From contig JASLMQ010000501.1 in NCBI GenBank assembly GCA_030746455.1, positions 1 through 14,712 on the forward strand: 14,712 bases of DNA, written 5' to 3'. Below, piece by piece: positions 5,564-13,222 of this stretch. The notes below the pieces were generated by a model. That model was not told where the DNA came from and ran no database searches. It saw only the letters and a program-made list of their open reading frames with translations. This DNA is from Candidatus Latescibacterota bacterium (GTDB lineage Bacteria > Latescibacterota > UBA2968 > GCA-2709665). Made by a program: the position numbers and the translations under genes. Within the stretch, counting starts at the first letter, position 1. Each line of letters begins with the position of its first letter.

Positions 5564-6508
5564 ATGGCGTTAGAAATACCCAAGGTCGCCTACTCGGGTT
5601 CGATCAAGCAAGTCACACTTGGCGATGGTCCCAAGGCCGTCACCGTCGGCGGAGAGGAGAGCTACCCCTTCCACCTTTTTGAGGGTGAGATGCCCAATCC
5701 GCCGAAAATCGCTATGGAGGTCTACGACGCGCCGCCTGAGGAGTGGCCGGACGCCGCCCTTGAGCCCTTTGAGGGCGTAACCGACGATCCCGTCGCCTGG
5801 GCGAAGCGATGCATAGACGACCACGGCGCCGAGATGGTTTGCCTTCAGCTGGCAAGCACCGATCCCAACGGCCTGAACCGTTCGCCCGAGGAGGCCGTGG
5901 AAGTCGTGAAGAAGGTTGCGGATGCCGTAGACGTCCCCCTCATCGTGTGGGGGTGCAGCAACGATGACAAGGATGCGGAGGTCCTGCGGCAGGTCGCCGA
6001 GGCATGTGAGGACAAGAGCCTGATCATCGGGCCCATCGTGGAGGGGAACTACAGGCAGATCGGCGCCGCCGCCATCGCCTACAAACATACCGTTGCCTCC
6101 TCGACCCCCATCGACATCAACCTGTGCAAGCAGCTCAACATCCTCTTGGGAGATCTGGGCGTTCCCGACGAGCAGATCATCGTGGACCCCACCACGGGAG
6201 GCCTGGGCTACGGGCTGGAGTACTCCTACTCCGTGATGGAGCGAAATCGGATGGCCGCTCTCACCCAGCAGGACGAACGCCTCCAGTTCCCGATGATCTG
6301 CAACCTGGGCAAAGAGGTCTGGAAGGTCCGAGAGGTGAAGATCCCCGCCTCTGAAGATCCCAAGCTTGGCGATGAGAAGAAACGAGGGATTATGATGGAA
6401 GCGGTGACGGCAATGTCGCTGCTTTTAGCAGGTGCAGATGTCCTTGTTATGAGGCATCCCGAGTCCGTGGCGCAGATCCGGACGGCTATAGAGTCGTTGA
6501 GGTCCTGA
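5564..6508 (+). CDS. acsD: Corrinoid iron-sulfur protein small subunit
   Basis: AcsD is the TIM-barrel small subunit of CFeSP, which with AcsC holds the cobamide carrying the methyl group between methyl-THF and acetyl-CoA synthase. The protein is 314 aa, normal length. Seen: YPFHLFEGEMPNPPKIAMEV (34-53), a hallmark N-terminal block, AWAKRCIDDHGAEMVCLQLA, PLIVWGCSN (125-133), IIVDPTTGGLGYGLEYSYSV (205-224), QFPMICNLGKEVWK and a C-terminal LLLAGADVLVMRHPES. The start is the ATG at 5564, with GAGGAG at 5552-5557; the longer open frame upstream overlaps the 59-aa gene and adds non-family sequence. It lies 25 bp before acsA. Confidence 0.95.
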   Translation: MALEIPKVAYSGSIKQVTLGDGPKAVTVGGEESYPFHLFEGEMPNPPKIAMEVYDAPPEEWPDAALEPFEGVTDDPVAWAKRCIDDHGAEMVCLQLASTDPNGLNRSPEEAVEVVKKVADAVDVPLIVWGCSNDDKDAEVLRQVAEACEDKSLIIGPIVEGNYRQIGAAAIAYKHTVASSTPIDINLCKQLNILLGDLGVPDEQIIVDPTTGGLGYGLEYSYSVMERNRMAALTQQDERLQFPMICNLGKEVWKVREVKIPASEDPKLGDEKKRGIMMEAVTAMSLLLAGADVLVMRHPESVAQIRTAIESLRS

Positions 6509-6533
6509 ACTTTTCCAGGTAAGGAGGAGAACC

Positions 6534-8504
6534 GTGGCGAATCCAGAGGATAAAAGCGTAGATGGCGCAACCCATGAGCTGCTCGAAAAGGCCGAGGCGG
6601 ATGGCGTTCTCACGGCCTTTGAGCGGGCGGCCACCACCCGCCCCTGTCCCATCGGCGGCGAGGGAAGCTGCTGCAAGCTCTGCTCGATGGGACCGTGCCG
6701 GCTTCCGTCCCCAAAGAGGAAGGCCGAGACCGCAGAGGAGAAGGACGCCAGAAGGGGCGTGTGCGGAGCAACCATAGAGACGATCGCGGCCCGGAATTTC
6801 GTCCGGATGATTGCCGCCGGGACGTCGGCCCACTCGGACCACGGCAGGTCGGTGGCCGAGACCTTCCTGAGGGCGGCAGAAGGGGAAGGCTCGGACTTTC
6901 AGATCGTTGACGAACAGAAACTGCTCCAGGTGGCCCTGGACTTCGGCGTCGAGCTCGAAGGCAAGACCACTCAGGAGATCGCCATCGAGGTTGGCGAGAC
7001 CGCCGTCGGCGAGTTCGGAAAACGGGAGGGGACGCTCCGGTTCCTGAGGCGAGCGCCGCTGAAGCGCCAGCAGATCTGGGAGGAGCAGCAGGTGATGCCC
7101 AGGAGCATCGACCGCGAGGTGGTCGAGTGTCTGCACCGCACGGCGATGGGCGTGGATCTGGACTACAAGCACCTCTTTCAGCAGGCCTCGCGCACGGCCC
7201 TCGCAGATGGGTGGGGCGGGTCCATGCTGGCGACAGAGCTCCAGGACATCATGCTCGGTACCCCCGTACCTGTGACCGGCAATGTGAACCTCGGCATCCT
7301 GAGGGAGGACGCCGTCAACATCATCGTGCACGGACACGAGCCCCTCCTGCCGGAGATGCTGGTGGTGGCCACGCGGGACAAGGAGCTTCTCGAGCTGGCC
7401 AAGTCCAAGGGCTCCAACGGGATCCAGCTCGGCGGCATCTGCTGCTCGGCCAACGAGATCCTGATGCGACACGGCGTACCGCTCGCAGGCAACATGCTTC
7501 AGCAGGAAGTGGCTGTCGTCTCGGGCGCAGTGGAGGCGATGGTCGTGGATGTGCAGTGCATAATGCAATCCCTCCCCAAGGTGGCCGAGTGCTACCACAC
7601 GGAGATCATCACCACGTCCGAGAAGGCCAAGGTTCCGGGGGCGATCCACATCGAGGCCGACGAGGCGAACCCCCTGGCGGCGGCGAAGGAGATCGTCCGC
7701 CGTGCGATCGAGAACTACCCGAACCGGATGGCGAGCAAGGTGAACATCCCGGCCCACACGGTCGATCTCGTCGCGGGATTCTCTCACGAGACCATCAACT
7801 ATATGCTTGGGGGGCTCTTCCGCGCATCCTACAGACCCCTGAACGACAACATCATCAACGGCCGGATCCGCGGCGTAGCCGGCGTCGTCGGATGCACCAA
7901 CCCCCGGGTGAAGCACGAAGACGTCCACACCCGACTTGTGAAGAGGCTCATCGAGAACGACGTGCTCGTCGTTCAGACCGGATGCGCGGCCATGGCCTGC
8001 GCCAAGCTCGGTCTGATGGCTCCCGAGGCCGGTGCCACTCAGGCGGGTTCGGGCCTGGCCGAGGTCTGCGAGACCGTCGGCATCCCGCCCGTGCTGCATA
8101 TGGGATCGTGCGTGGACAACTCGAGGATCCTGATGGCGGCCACGGCCATGGTGAAGGAGGGCGGCCTGGGCGACGACATCTCCGATCTTCCGGCCGCCGG
8201 CGCGGCACCCGAGTGGATGAGCGAGAAGGCCATCGCCATCGGCCACTACTTCGTCACATCCGGCGTCTACACGGTCTTTGGCGTGACCTGGCCCACCCTG
8301 GGCAGCGAGGATGTCACCCAGTGGCTCTTCGACGGCATCGGCGACGTCTACGGCGGGATGTGGGCCTTCGAGCCGGATCCCGACAAGATGGCCGATCTGA
8401 TGATCGCCCATATCGACAAGAAGCGTAAGGCCCTGGGCCTCGACAAGTCCCAGGAGCGGGTACTCTACGATATGGACATGAGGCGCGAACTGGATGCGGT
8501 CTGA
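6534..8504 (+). CDS. acsA: Nickel-dependent carbon monoxide dehydrogenase catalytic subunit
   Basis: The CODH (AcsA/CooS type) interconverts CO2 and CO at the Ni-Fe-S C-cluster and channels CO to AcsB. It is 656 aa, normal length. Likely ligands by comparison with characterised enzymes: D-cluster C38 and C46; B-cluster C47, C50, C55 and C77; C-cluster H266-G-H268, C303 or C304 (GGICCSANE), C342, C454 (GVVGCTNPR), C484 (TGCAAMACA) and C526 (GSCVDNSR); and the catalytic lysine K565 in SEKAIAIG. The C55-C77 loop is about eight residues longer than I expect. The GTG start at 6534 has AAGGAGG at 6521-6527. Direct coupling to acsB (35 bp downstream) favours an acetyl-CoA-forming CODH/ACS rather than a stand-alone CooS. 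Confidence 0.97.
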   Translation: MANPEDKSVDGATHELLEKAEADGVLTAFERAATTRPCPIGGEGSCCKLCSMGPCRLPSPKRKAETAEEKDARRGVCGATIETIAARNFVRMIAAGTSAHSDHGRSVAETFLRAAEGEGSDFQIVDEQKLLQVALDFGVELEGKTTQEIAIEVGETAVGEFGKREGTLRFLRRAPLKRQQIWEEQQVMPRSIDREVVECLHRTAMGVDLDYKHLFQQASRTALADGWGGSMLATELQDIMLGTPVPVTGNVNLGILREDAVNIIVHGHEPLLPEMLVVATRDKELLELAKSKGSNGIQLGGICCSANEILMRHGVPLAGNMLQQEVAVVSGAVEAMVVDVQCIMQSLPKVAECYHTEIITTSEKAKVPGAIHIEADEANPLAAAKEIVRRAIENYPNRMASKVNIPAHTVDLVAGFSHETINYMLGGLFRASYRPLNDNIINGRIRGVAGVVGCTNPRVKHEDVHTRLVKRLIENDVLVVQTGCAAMACAKLGLMAPEAGATQAGSGLAEVCETVGIPPVLHMGSCVDNSRILMAATAMVKEGGLGDDISDLPAAGAAPEWMSEKAIAIGHYFVTSGVYTVFGVTWPTLGSEDVTQWLFDGIGDVYGGMWAFEPDPDKMADLMIAHIDKKRKALGLDKSQERVLYDMDMRRELDAV

Positions 8505-8539
8505 GGCCGCGATTCAAGGCTCTTGAGGAGGTATGCGTA

Positions 8540-10744
8540 GTGTCAAAGATCATCTGTTCAGCAGCAATTCGCGGCGCTCACACGCTGGTCGGCAGGGCGG
8601 AGCAGGAGTGGAAGGAGGCCGTCGACACGTGGGGCCTCACCCAGGATGTGGGGTTCCCGAACACGGCTTACTTCCTGCCCATCATCTACGGCATGCTTGG
8701 GACGAAGGTGGAGAAGCTTGGGGACATGGAGGGGGTGCTGGCACAATGTAAGACGCTGTTGCCGCCGCCGGTCAGCGAAGATGTGAACCTCCCCTACCTG
8801 GGCCCCGCCCTCGACGCAGGCATGGCCACCCTCTTCGCCGAGGAGATCATCGAGTCCATCCGGTATCTCAAGGAACCCGATGCCTACACCCAGCAGGAGG
8901 AGCCCACCGACGGGAACATCTGGCTGGGAGCGGCAGACGACATCATCCTGCGGAAGCGCGGTATCGAGTTCGTCGACGGAACCGCGCCAGGCTTCGCCGC
9001 CATCGCGGGGGCGGCCCCCTCGCCTGAAGTGGCCGTCAAGATCGCTCAGGAGCTTCAGGAGAAGAACCTGTACGTGTTCATGTGCGCCGAGCACAACGGC
9101 GTGAGATTCGCGGAGCAGCTTCAGGAGGCCGGCGTGCAGGTCGGATGGCCCACCCGCCTGGTCTCCTTCGGTGAGGAGATCACCGCGGCCGTCTTCGCGA
9201 TGGGTTTCGCGACCCGCGCCGCCATGTCCTTCGGTGGCATCGAGCCCGGAGACTACCGCAAGATCCTGATCTACAACAAGGACCGGTGCTTCGCCTTCGT
9301 GCTGGCGATGGGCCACGTCACCGAGGAGTGGTACGCCACCGCGGCCGGCGCCATCAACTGGGGCTTCCCGGTCATCGCCGACACGAACATCCCCGAGGTG
9401 CTTCCTACAGGGATCTGCACCTACGAGCACGTGGTGTCCAACGTGCCGCACGACGAGATGGTCTCCCGCGCCGTCGAGGTCCGCGGCCTGAAGGTCCAGG
9501 TGTCCGAGGTACCCATCCCGGTGTCCTACGGCGCGGCCTTCGAGGGCGAGCGCGTCCGTCGCGACGACGTCTTCGCCGAGGCGCGGGGCGGCCGCAACGT
9601 CGTGTGCGAGTGGACCACCACCAAGTCCATGGACGAGGTCGAGGACGGCAAGGTGGAGGTCATCGGCCCCGATCTCGACGAGATCGGCGAGGGCGCCAAG
9701 TTCGACATGGCCATCGTGGCCGAGGTAGCGGGACGGGAAATGCAGGACGACTTCGAGCCCATCCTAGAGCGCCAGATCCACCATTTGGTCAACTTCGCCC
9801 AGGGCGTGATGCACATCGGGCAGCGCGACATCGCGTGGTACCGGATCGGCAAATCGGCCGTGGAGAAGGGGTTCCGGCTCTCGGATCTCGGCAAGATCGT
9901 CCACGCTCGCTACCATCAGGACTTCGGACGTATCTTCGACAAGGTGCAGGTCAAGGTCTACACCGAGAAGGACAAGGCGAGCGAGATCCTGGAGCAGGCT
10001 CGGAAGGTCTACACGGTCCGGGATGCCAGGGTTGAAGGCATGACCGATGAAACCACCGACATGTACTACTCCTGTACCCTCTGTCAGTCCTTCGCACCGA
10101 GCCATGTCTGCGTGATCAGCCCGGAGCGGACGGGGCTCTGCGGGGCCTACAACTGGATGGACTGCAAGGCCTCCTTCGAGGTGAATCCCACGGGCCCCAA
10201 CCAACCGGTGGAAAAAGGCCAGGCTATCGACGAGAAGCTGGGTCAGTTCGAAGGCGTGAACCAATTCGTCCGGCAGGCCTCCAGGGGCAAGATCGATCAC
10301 TACAACTTCTACAGCATCGTCCACGACCCGATGACCACCTGCGGCTGCTGCGAGTGCATCGCGGCGATCGCGCCGATGTGCAACGGCGTGATGACGGTGA
10401 ACCGTGAATATGGCGGAGACACCATCTGCGGTATGCCGTTCACGACCCTGGCCGGAACCATCGGCGGAGGGATCAGCACGCCCGGGTTCGTCGGACACAG
10501 CAAGTACAACATCTGTCAGCGCAAGTTCCTCGCCGGCGACGGTGGCTTCAAGCGGCTCGTGTGGCTGCCCAAGATGCTAAAGGAAGAGATCCGCGACAGG
10601 TTGGTCGCCCGGTCCGAAGAGATCGGCATCCCGAACTTCCACGAGATGATCGCCGATGAGACGATCGGCGTCACCGAAGAAGAGATTCTGCCGTTCCTCG
10701 AGGAGAAGGGACATCCCGCGTTGACGATGGACCCGATCCTCTAA
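8540..10744 (+). CDS. acsB: Acetyl-CoA synthase catalytic subunit
   Basis: AcsB condenses CO, the methyl group of methyl-CFeSP and CoA into acetyl-CoA at the nickel A-cluster. It is 734 aa, the full bacterial form including the N-terminal domain that docks on CODH and carries the CO tunnel; archaeal CdhC lacks that part. A-cluster ligands are all present with the spacing of the Moorella enzyme: C512-x2-C515-x8-C524-x9-C534 for the cubane (with C515 or its equivalent bridging to nickel) and C601-G602-C603 for the distal nickel in TTCGCCECIAAIAPMC. Other blocks are GIEPGDYRKILIYNKDRCFA and the C-terminal GGISTPGFVGHSKYNI. The start is GTG at 8540, with GAGGAGGT seven bases upstream (8525-8532). 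An ATG at 8533 is in another frame. Confidence 0.98.
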   Translation: MSKIICSAAIRGAHTLVGRAEQEWKEAVDTWGLTQDVGFPNTAYFLPIIYGMLGTKVEKLGDMEGVLAQCKTLLPPPVSEDVNLPYLGPALDAGMATLFAEEIIESIRYLKEPDAYTQQEEPTDGNIWLGAADDIILRKRGIEFVDGTAPGFAAIAGAAPSPEVAVKIAQELQEKNLYVFMCAEHNGVRFAEQLQEAGVQVGWPTRLVSFGEEITAAVFAMGFATRAAMSFGGIEPGDYRKILIYNKDRCFAFVLAMGHVTEEWYATAAGAINWGFPVIADTNIPEVLPTGICTYEHVVSNVPHDEMVSRAVEVRGLKVQVSEVPIPVSYGAAFEGERVRRDDVFAEARGGRNVVCEWTTTKSMDEVEDGKVEVIGPDLDEIGEGAKFDMAIVAEVAGREMQDDFEPILERQIHHLVNFAQGVMHIGQRDIAWYRIGKSAVEKGFRLSDLGKIVHARYHQDFGRIFDKVQVKVYTEKDKASEILEQARKVYTVRDARVEGMTDETTDMYYSCTLCQSFAPSHVCVISPERTGLCGAYNWMDCKASFEVNPTGPNQPVEKGQAIDEKLGQFEGVNQFVRQASRGKIDHYNFYSIVHDPMTTCGCCECIAAIAPMCNGVMTVNREYGGDTICGMPFTTLAGTIGGGISTPGFVGHSKYNICQRKFLAGDGGFKRLVWLPKMLKEEIRDRLVARSEEIGIPNFHEMIADETIGVTEEEILPFLEEKGHPALTMDPIL

Positions 10745-10754
10745 GAGAACCATC

Positions 10755-10808
10755 GGTGATGGCTGGCGGGCACCGCCCTTCCGGGGTCCGAGGCCCGCCA
10801 GCGTCACC
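10755..10808 (+). other. Long intercistronic hairpin between acsB and acsC
   Basis: CTGGCGGGC (10763-10771) pairs perfectly with GCCCGCCAG (10793-10801). One more pair and then GGTGA/TCACC (10755-10759 with 10804-10808) extend the stem past a small internal loop. There is no T-run, so a rho-independent terminator is unlikely; an mRNA stability or processing element that adjusts acsC relative to acsB is more plausible. Part of its loop, TTCCGGGGTCCGAG (10779-10792), recurs in the acsC-acsE gap. Confidence 0.55.
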
Positions 10809-10828
10809 TATCCTGTTTGGAGACTGAA

Positions 10829-12172
10829 ATGGCGCTTTCTGGTATCGAAATCTTCAAGCTCCTGCCGAAGACCAACTGCAAGGACTGCGACTTCCCGACC
10901 TGCCTGGCCTTCGCTATGAGCCTCTCGCAGGGGAACACGGAGCTCGCGAAGTGTCCCCACGTATCCGATGAGGCGAAGGCCGCCCTCTCCGAATCCTCCG
11001 AGCCCCCCATCCGCACCGTGACAATCGGGTCCGATGGCGCTGCCACGAAGGTGGGTGGTGAAACCGTCCTTTTCCGACACGAGAAGACCTTCGTGAACCC
11101 CACGGCACTGGCGATCCTGGTCACCGATGCCATGGACGACGCCGAGATCGAAACACGGGTCAAGAAGCTGAATGAGCTACAGTATGACCGGGTCGGCGTC
11201 ATCCTGAAGCCCGATCTGGTTGCCGTGAAGGACACGGAGGGAAATGCGGACAGATTCGCCGCTGTGGTCGGAAAGGTCGCCGAGAGTGGCGCGGGGATGA
11301 TCCTGATGTCGTCCAGCCCCGACGTGCTGTCCGCCGGTGCGAAGGCCTGCGCTGGGCAGAACCCCCTACTCTACGGAGCGGACAAGGAGAACGTGGAGCA
11401 GGTCGGCGCCCTGGCTAAGGAAAGCGGATGCCCCGTCGGCGTCCGTGGCGAGGGGCTCGAGGAGCTGATGGCCGTCACCGAGAAGCTGGTCGGAATGGAC
11501 GTCAAGGACCTGCTGATCGACTCCTGTCCCGGAAACCTGGGACAGGCCCTGAACGATCAGATCGTGGCCCGGCGGGCCGCCCTTTCGGGCGACTGCAAGG
11601 ATCTGGGCTTTCCTACGATCTCGATTCCCTCCGAGATGACCGACGATCCGATGCAGGAAGTGGTGATCGCCGCGGCGATGATCGCCAAGTACGCGGCAGT
11701 CATCGTCCTGTCGGATTTCGACGGGGCCGGCCTCTTTCCGCTGCTGCTCGAGCGGCTCAACATCTACACCGATCCGCAGCGCCCGATGGCCACCCAGGAG
11801 GGCGTCTACGAGATCAACGGGCCATCCGAGGACTCCCCGGTTCTGATCACGTCCAACTTCTCGTTGAGCTACTTCATCGTCTCGGGCGAGATCGAGACCA
11901 GCCGCACCCCCAGCTACCTCCTCGTGAAGGACACGGAGGGGCTCTCGGTGATGACGGCCTGGGCGGCAGGCAAGTTCGTGGCCGACGAGATCGCCCCGTT
12001 CGTCAAGAAGTCCGGCATCGAGGACAAGGTGAAGCACAGAAAGCTCATCATCCCCGGATTCGCAGCGCAGATCTCAGGCGAGTTGGAGGACGAGCTGCCC
12101 GACTGGGACATCATCATCGGCCCCAGGGAGGCCTCGCACATCCCCGCGTTGCTCAAGGAGTGGAACGCCTGA
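10829..12172 (+). CDS. acsC: Corrinoid iron-sulfur protein large subunit
   Basis: AcsC carries the [4Fe-4S] cluster that reduces the cobamide and, through its C-terminal domain, the B12-binding site. It is 447 aa, matching the family. Seen: the N-terminal cluster motif C17-x2-C20-x4-C25-x16-C42 in TNCKDCDFPTCLAFAM, a central TIM barrel (about 90-310) with LLIDSCPGNLGQALN, and the cobamide-domain block LITSNFSLSYFIVSGEIE followed by TPSYLLVKDTEGLSVMTAWA. The ATG at 10829 (GGAG at 10819-10822) gives the usual MALSGIEIFKLLPKTNC start; a TTG twelve bases upstream is possible in frame but lies on the Shine-Dalgarno. It follows acsB by 84 bp containing a strong hairpin. Confidence 0.96.
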   Translation: MALSGIEIFKLLPKTNCKDCDFPTCLAFAMSLSQGNTELAKCPHVSDEAKAALSESSEPPIRTVTIGSDGAATKVGGETVLFRHEKTFVNPTALAILVTDAMDDAEIETRVKKLNELQYDRVGVILKPDLVAVKDTEGNADRFAAVVGKVAESGAGMILMSSSPDVLSAGAKACAGQNPLLYGADKENVEQVGALAKESGCPVGVRGEGLEELMAVTEKLVGMDVKDLLIDSCPGNLGQALNDQIVARRAALSGDCKDLGFPTISIPSEMTDDPMQEVVIAAAMIAKYAAVIVLSDFDGAGLFPLLLERLNIYTDPQRPMATQEGVYEINGPSEDSPVLITSNFSLSYFIVSGEIETSRTPSYLLVKDTEGLSVMTAWAAGKFVADEIAPFVKKSGIEDKVKHRKLIIPGFAAQISGELEDELPDWDIIIGPREASHIPALLKEWNA

Positions 12173-12204
12173 GTCGTTTTTGCAGCAAACGCGCTGTCGG
12201 ATGC

Positions 12205-12249
12205 CCGGACGCCCCGCGCTCCGGGGGGTGTTCCGGGGGTCCGAGCGTC
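12205..12249 (+). other. GC-rich intercistronic hairpin between acsC and acsE
   Basis: CCGGACGCCCC (12205-12215) can pair with GGGGTG-T-TCCGG (12225-12236), including a G-U pair and a bulge. An alternative outer stem is GACGC/GCGTC (12208-12212 with 12245-12249). No T-run follows. The segment TTCCGGGGGTCCGAG (12231-12245) nearly repeats the one in the acsB-acsC gap, and AGCGTCA also occurs in both gaps. Confidence 0.45.
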
Positions 12250-12309
12250 ATGGGCCGTCCGGATCAAGCCGGGTGAGCCGAACTCAAGGGAACGAAAGGA
12301 GACGGTCTG

Positions 12310-13188
12310 ATGATCATGATCGGTGAGAGCATCAACGTGATGTCCAAGACGCTCAGGCCCGCTATGCGCAACCGGGATCCAAAGCCGATCCAGAAGATGG
12401 CCATCGCCCAGCAAGAGGCGGGCGTCGACTACCACGATCTGAACATCGGGCCCGCCCGGAAGGGCGGCCCAGAGATGATGCAGTGGCTGGTCGAGACCAT
12501 TCAGGAGGTCTCGGATGTACCGCTGTTCCTGGACACCACCAACGTGGAGGCGATGGAGGCCGGACTCAAGGCCCACAAGGGCACCGCGGTGATCAACTCC
12601 ATCTCCTGCAGGCCGGAACGGATGGAGGCGCTCCTGCCGCTGGTCACCCGCTACGACGCCTCCTTCGTGGGTTTGCTCATCGGCGTCGACGGCATCCCGC
12701 GCGACGATGACGAGCGCGCGATGCTGGCCGCAGAGATGCAGGCCGCGATGATGGAGCGGGGCATCTCTGAAGACCGGGTCTTCTTCGACCCCATCGTGCT
12801 CCCCGTATCGTCGCAGCAGGACCAGCTTCAGACATGCACCGCCTTCATGATGATGCTGCAGGATCTGGTGCCCGGAAGCAAGGCCACCTGTGGGCTCTCG
12901 AACGTGTCCAACGGCGCCCCAACGGAGCTGCGGCCGATCCTGGATCAGACCTACCTGGCCATGCTGCTGAAGTACGGGCTGGACTCGGCCATCGTGAACG
13001 CATTTGAGAAGGAGCTGATGGACATCGGCAAGGGCCGTCGCGACGACATCGTTCAAGTCGTACACCGGGTGATGGACGGCGAGGATGTGGATATGCCGTC
13101 CCTCAGCGAGGAGCTGACCAACTACGTAAAGACCACGCGGGTGCTGTTGGCCCAGTCGCTCTATTCGCACTCGTGGCTGCAGGTCTGA
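12310..13188 (+). CDS. acsE: Methyltetrahydrofolate:corrinoid iron-sulfur protein methyltransferase
   Basis: AcsE (MeTr) transfers the methyl group of 5-methyl-THF to Co(I) of CFeSP. It has a pterin-binding TIM barrel as in dihydropteroate synthase. Seen: MIGESINVM at the start, DLNIGPA (43-49), LDTTNVEAMEAGL with D75, INS with N96, FFDPIVLP with D160, and GLSNVSNGAP with N198, equivalent to the pterin-contacting Asp and Asn residues of the Moorella enzyme. Length is 292 aa against about 262 in Moorella; the excess is a charged stretch around residues 238-272 before the last helix (TTRVLLAQSLYSHSWLQV). The ATG at 12310 is supported by AAGGAGA at 12296-12302; an in-frame ATG six bases later is the alternative start. 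Confidence 0.94.
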   Translation: MIMIGESINVMSKTLRPAMRNRDPKPIQKMAIAQQEAGVDYHDLNIGPARKGGPEMMQWLVETIQEVSDVPLFLDTTNVEAMEAGLKAHKGTAVINSISCRPERMEALLPLVTRYDASFVGLLIGVDGIPRDDDERAMLAAEMQAAMMERGISEDRVFFDPIVLPVSSQQDQLQTCTAFMMMLQDLVPGSKATCGLSNVSNGAPTELRPILDQTYLAMLLKYGLDSAIVNAFEKELMDIGKGRRDDIVQVVHRVMDGEDVDMPSLSEELTNYVKTTRVLLAQSLYSHSWLQV

Positions 13189-13222
13189 GTCTGCTGTCCG
13201 ACCCCCTCCGCTCCTGCCGATT

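Noticed and set aside
6486..8411. Long 641-codon open frame on the minus strand opposite acsA
   Set aside because: It is the antisense shadow of the high-GC CODH gene; its His/Asp/Gly/Leu-rich composition resembles no protein and the plus strand carries all CODH ligands.
10755..10815. Rho-independent terminator after acsB
   Set aside because: A strong stem exists but there is no T-run after it, and the next operon gene follows immediately.
10817..10828. TTG start for acsC twelve bases upstream
   Set aside because: This codon overlaps the GGAG that serves the ATG at 10829, and the shorter form matches the family N-terminus.
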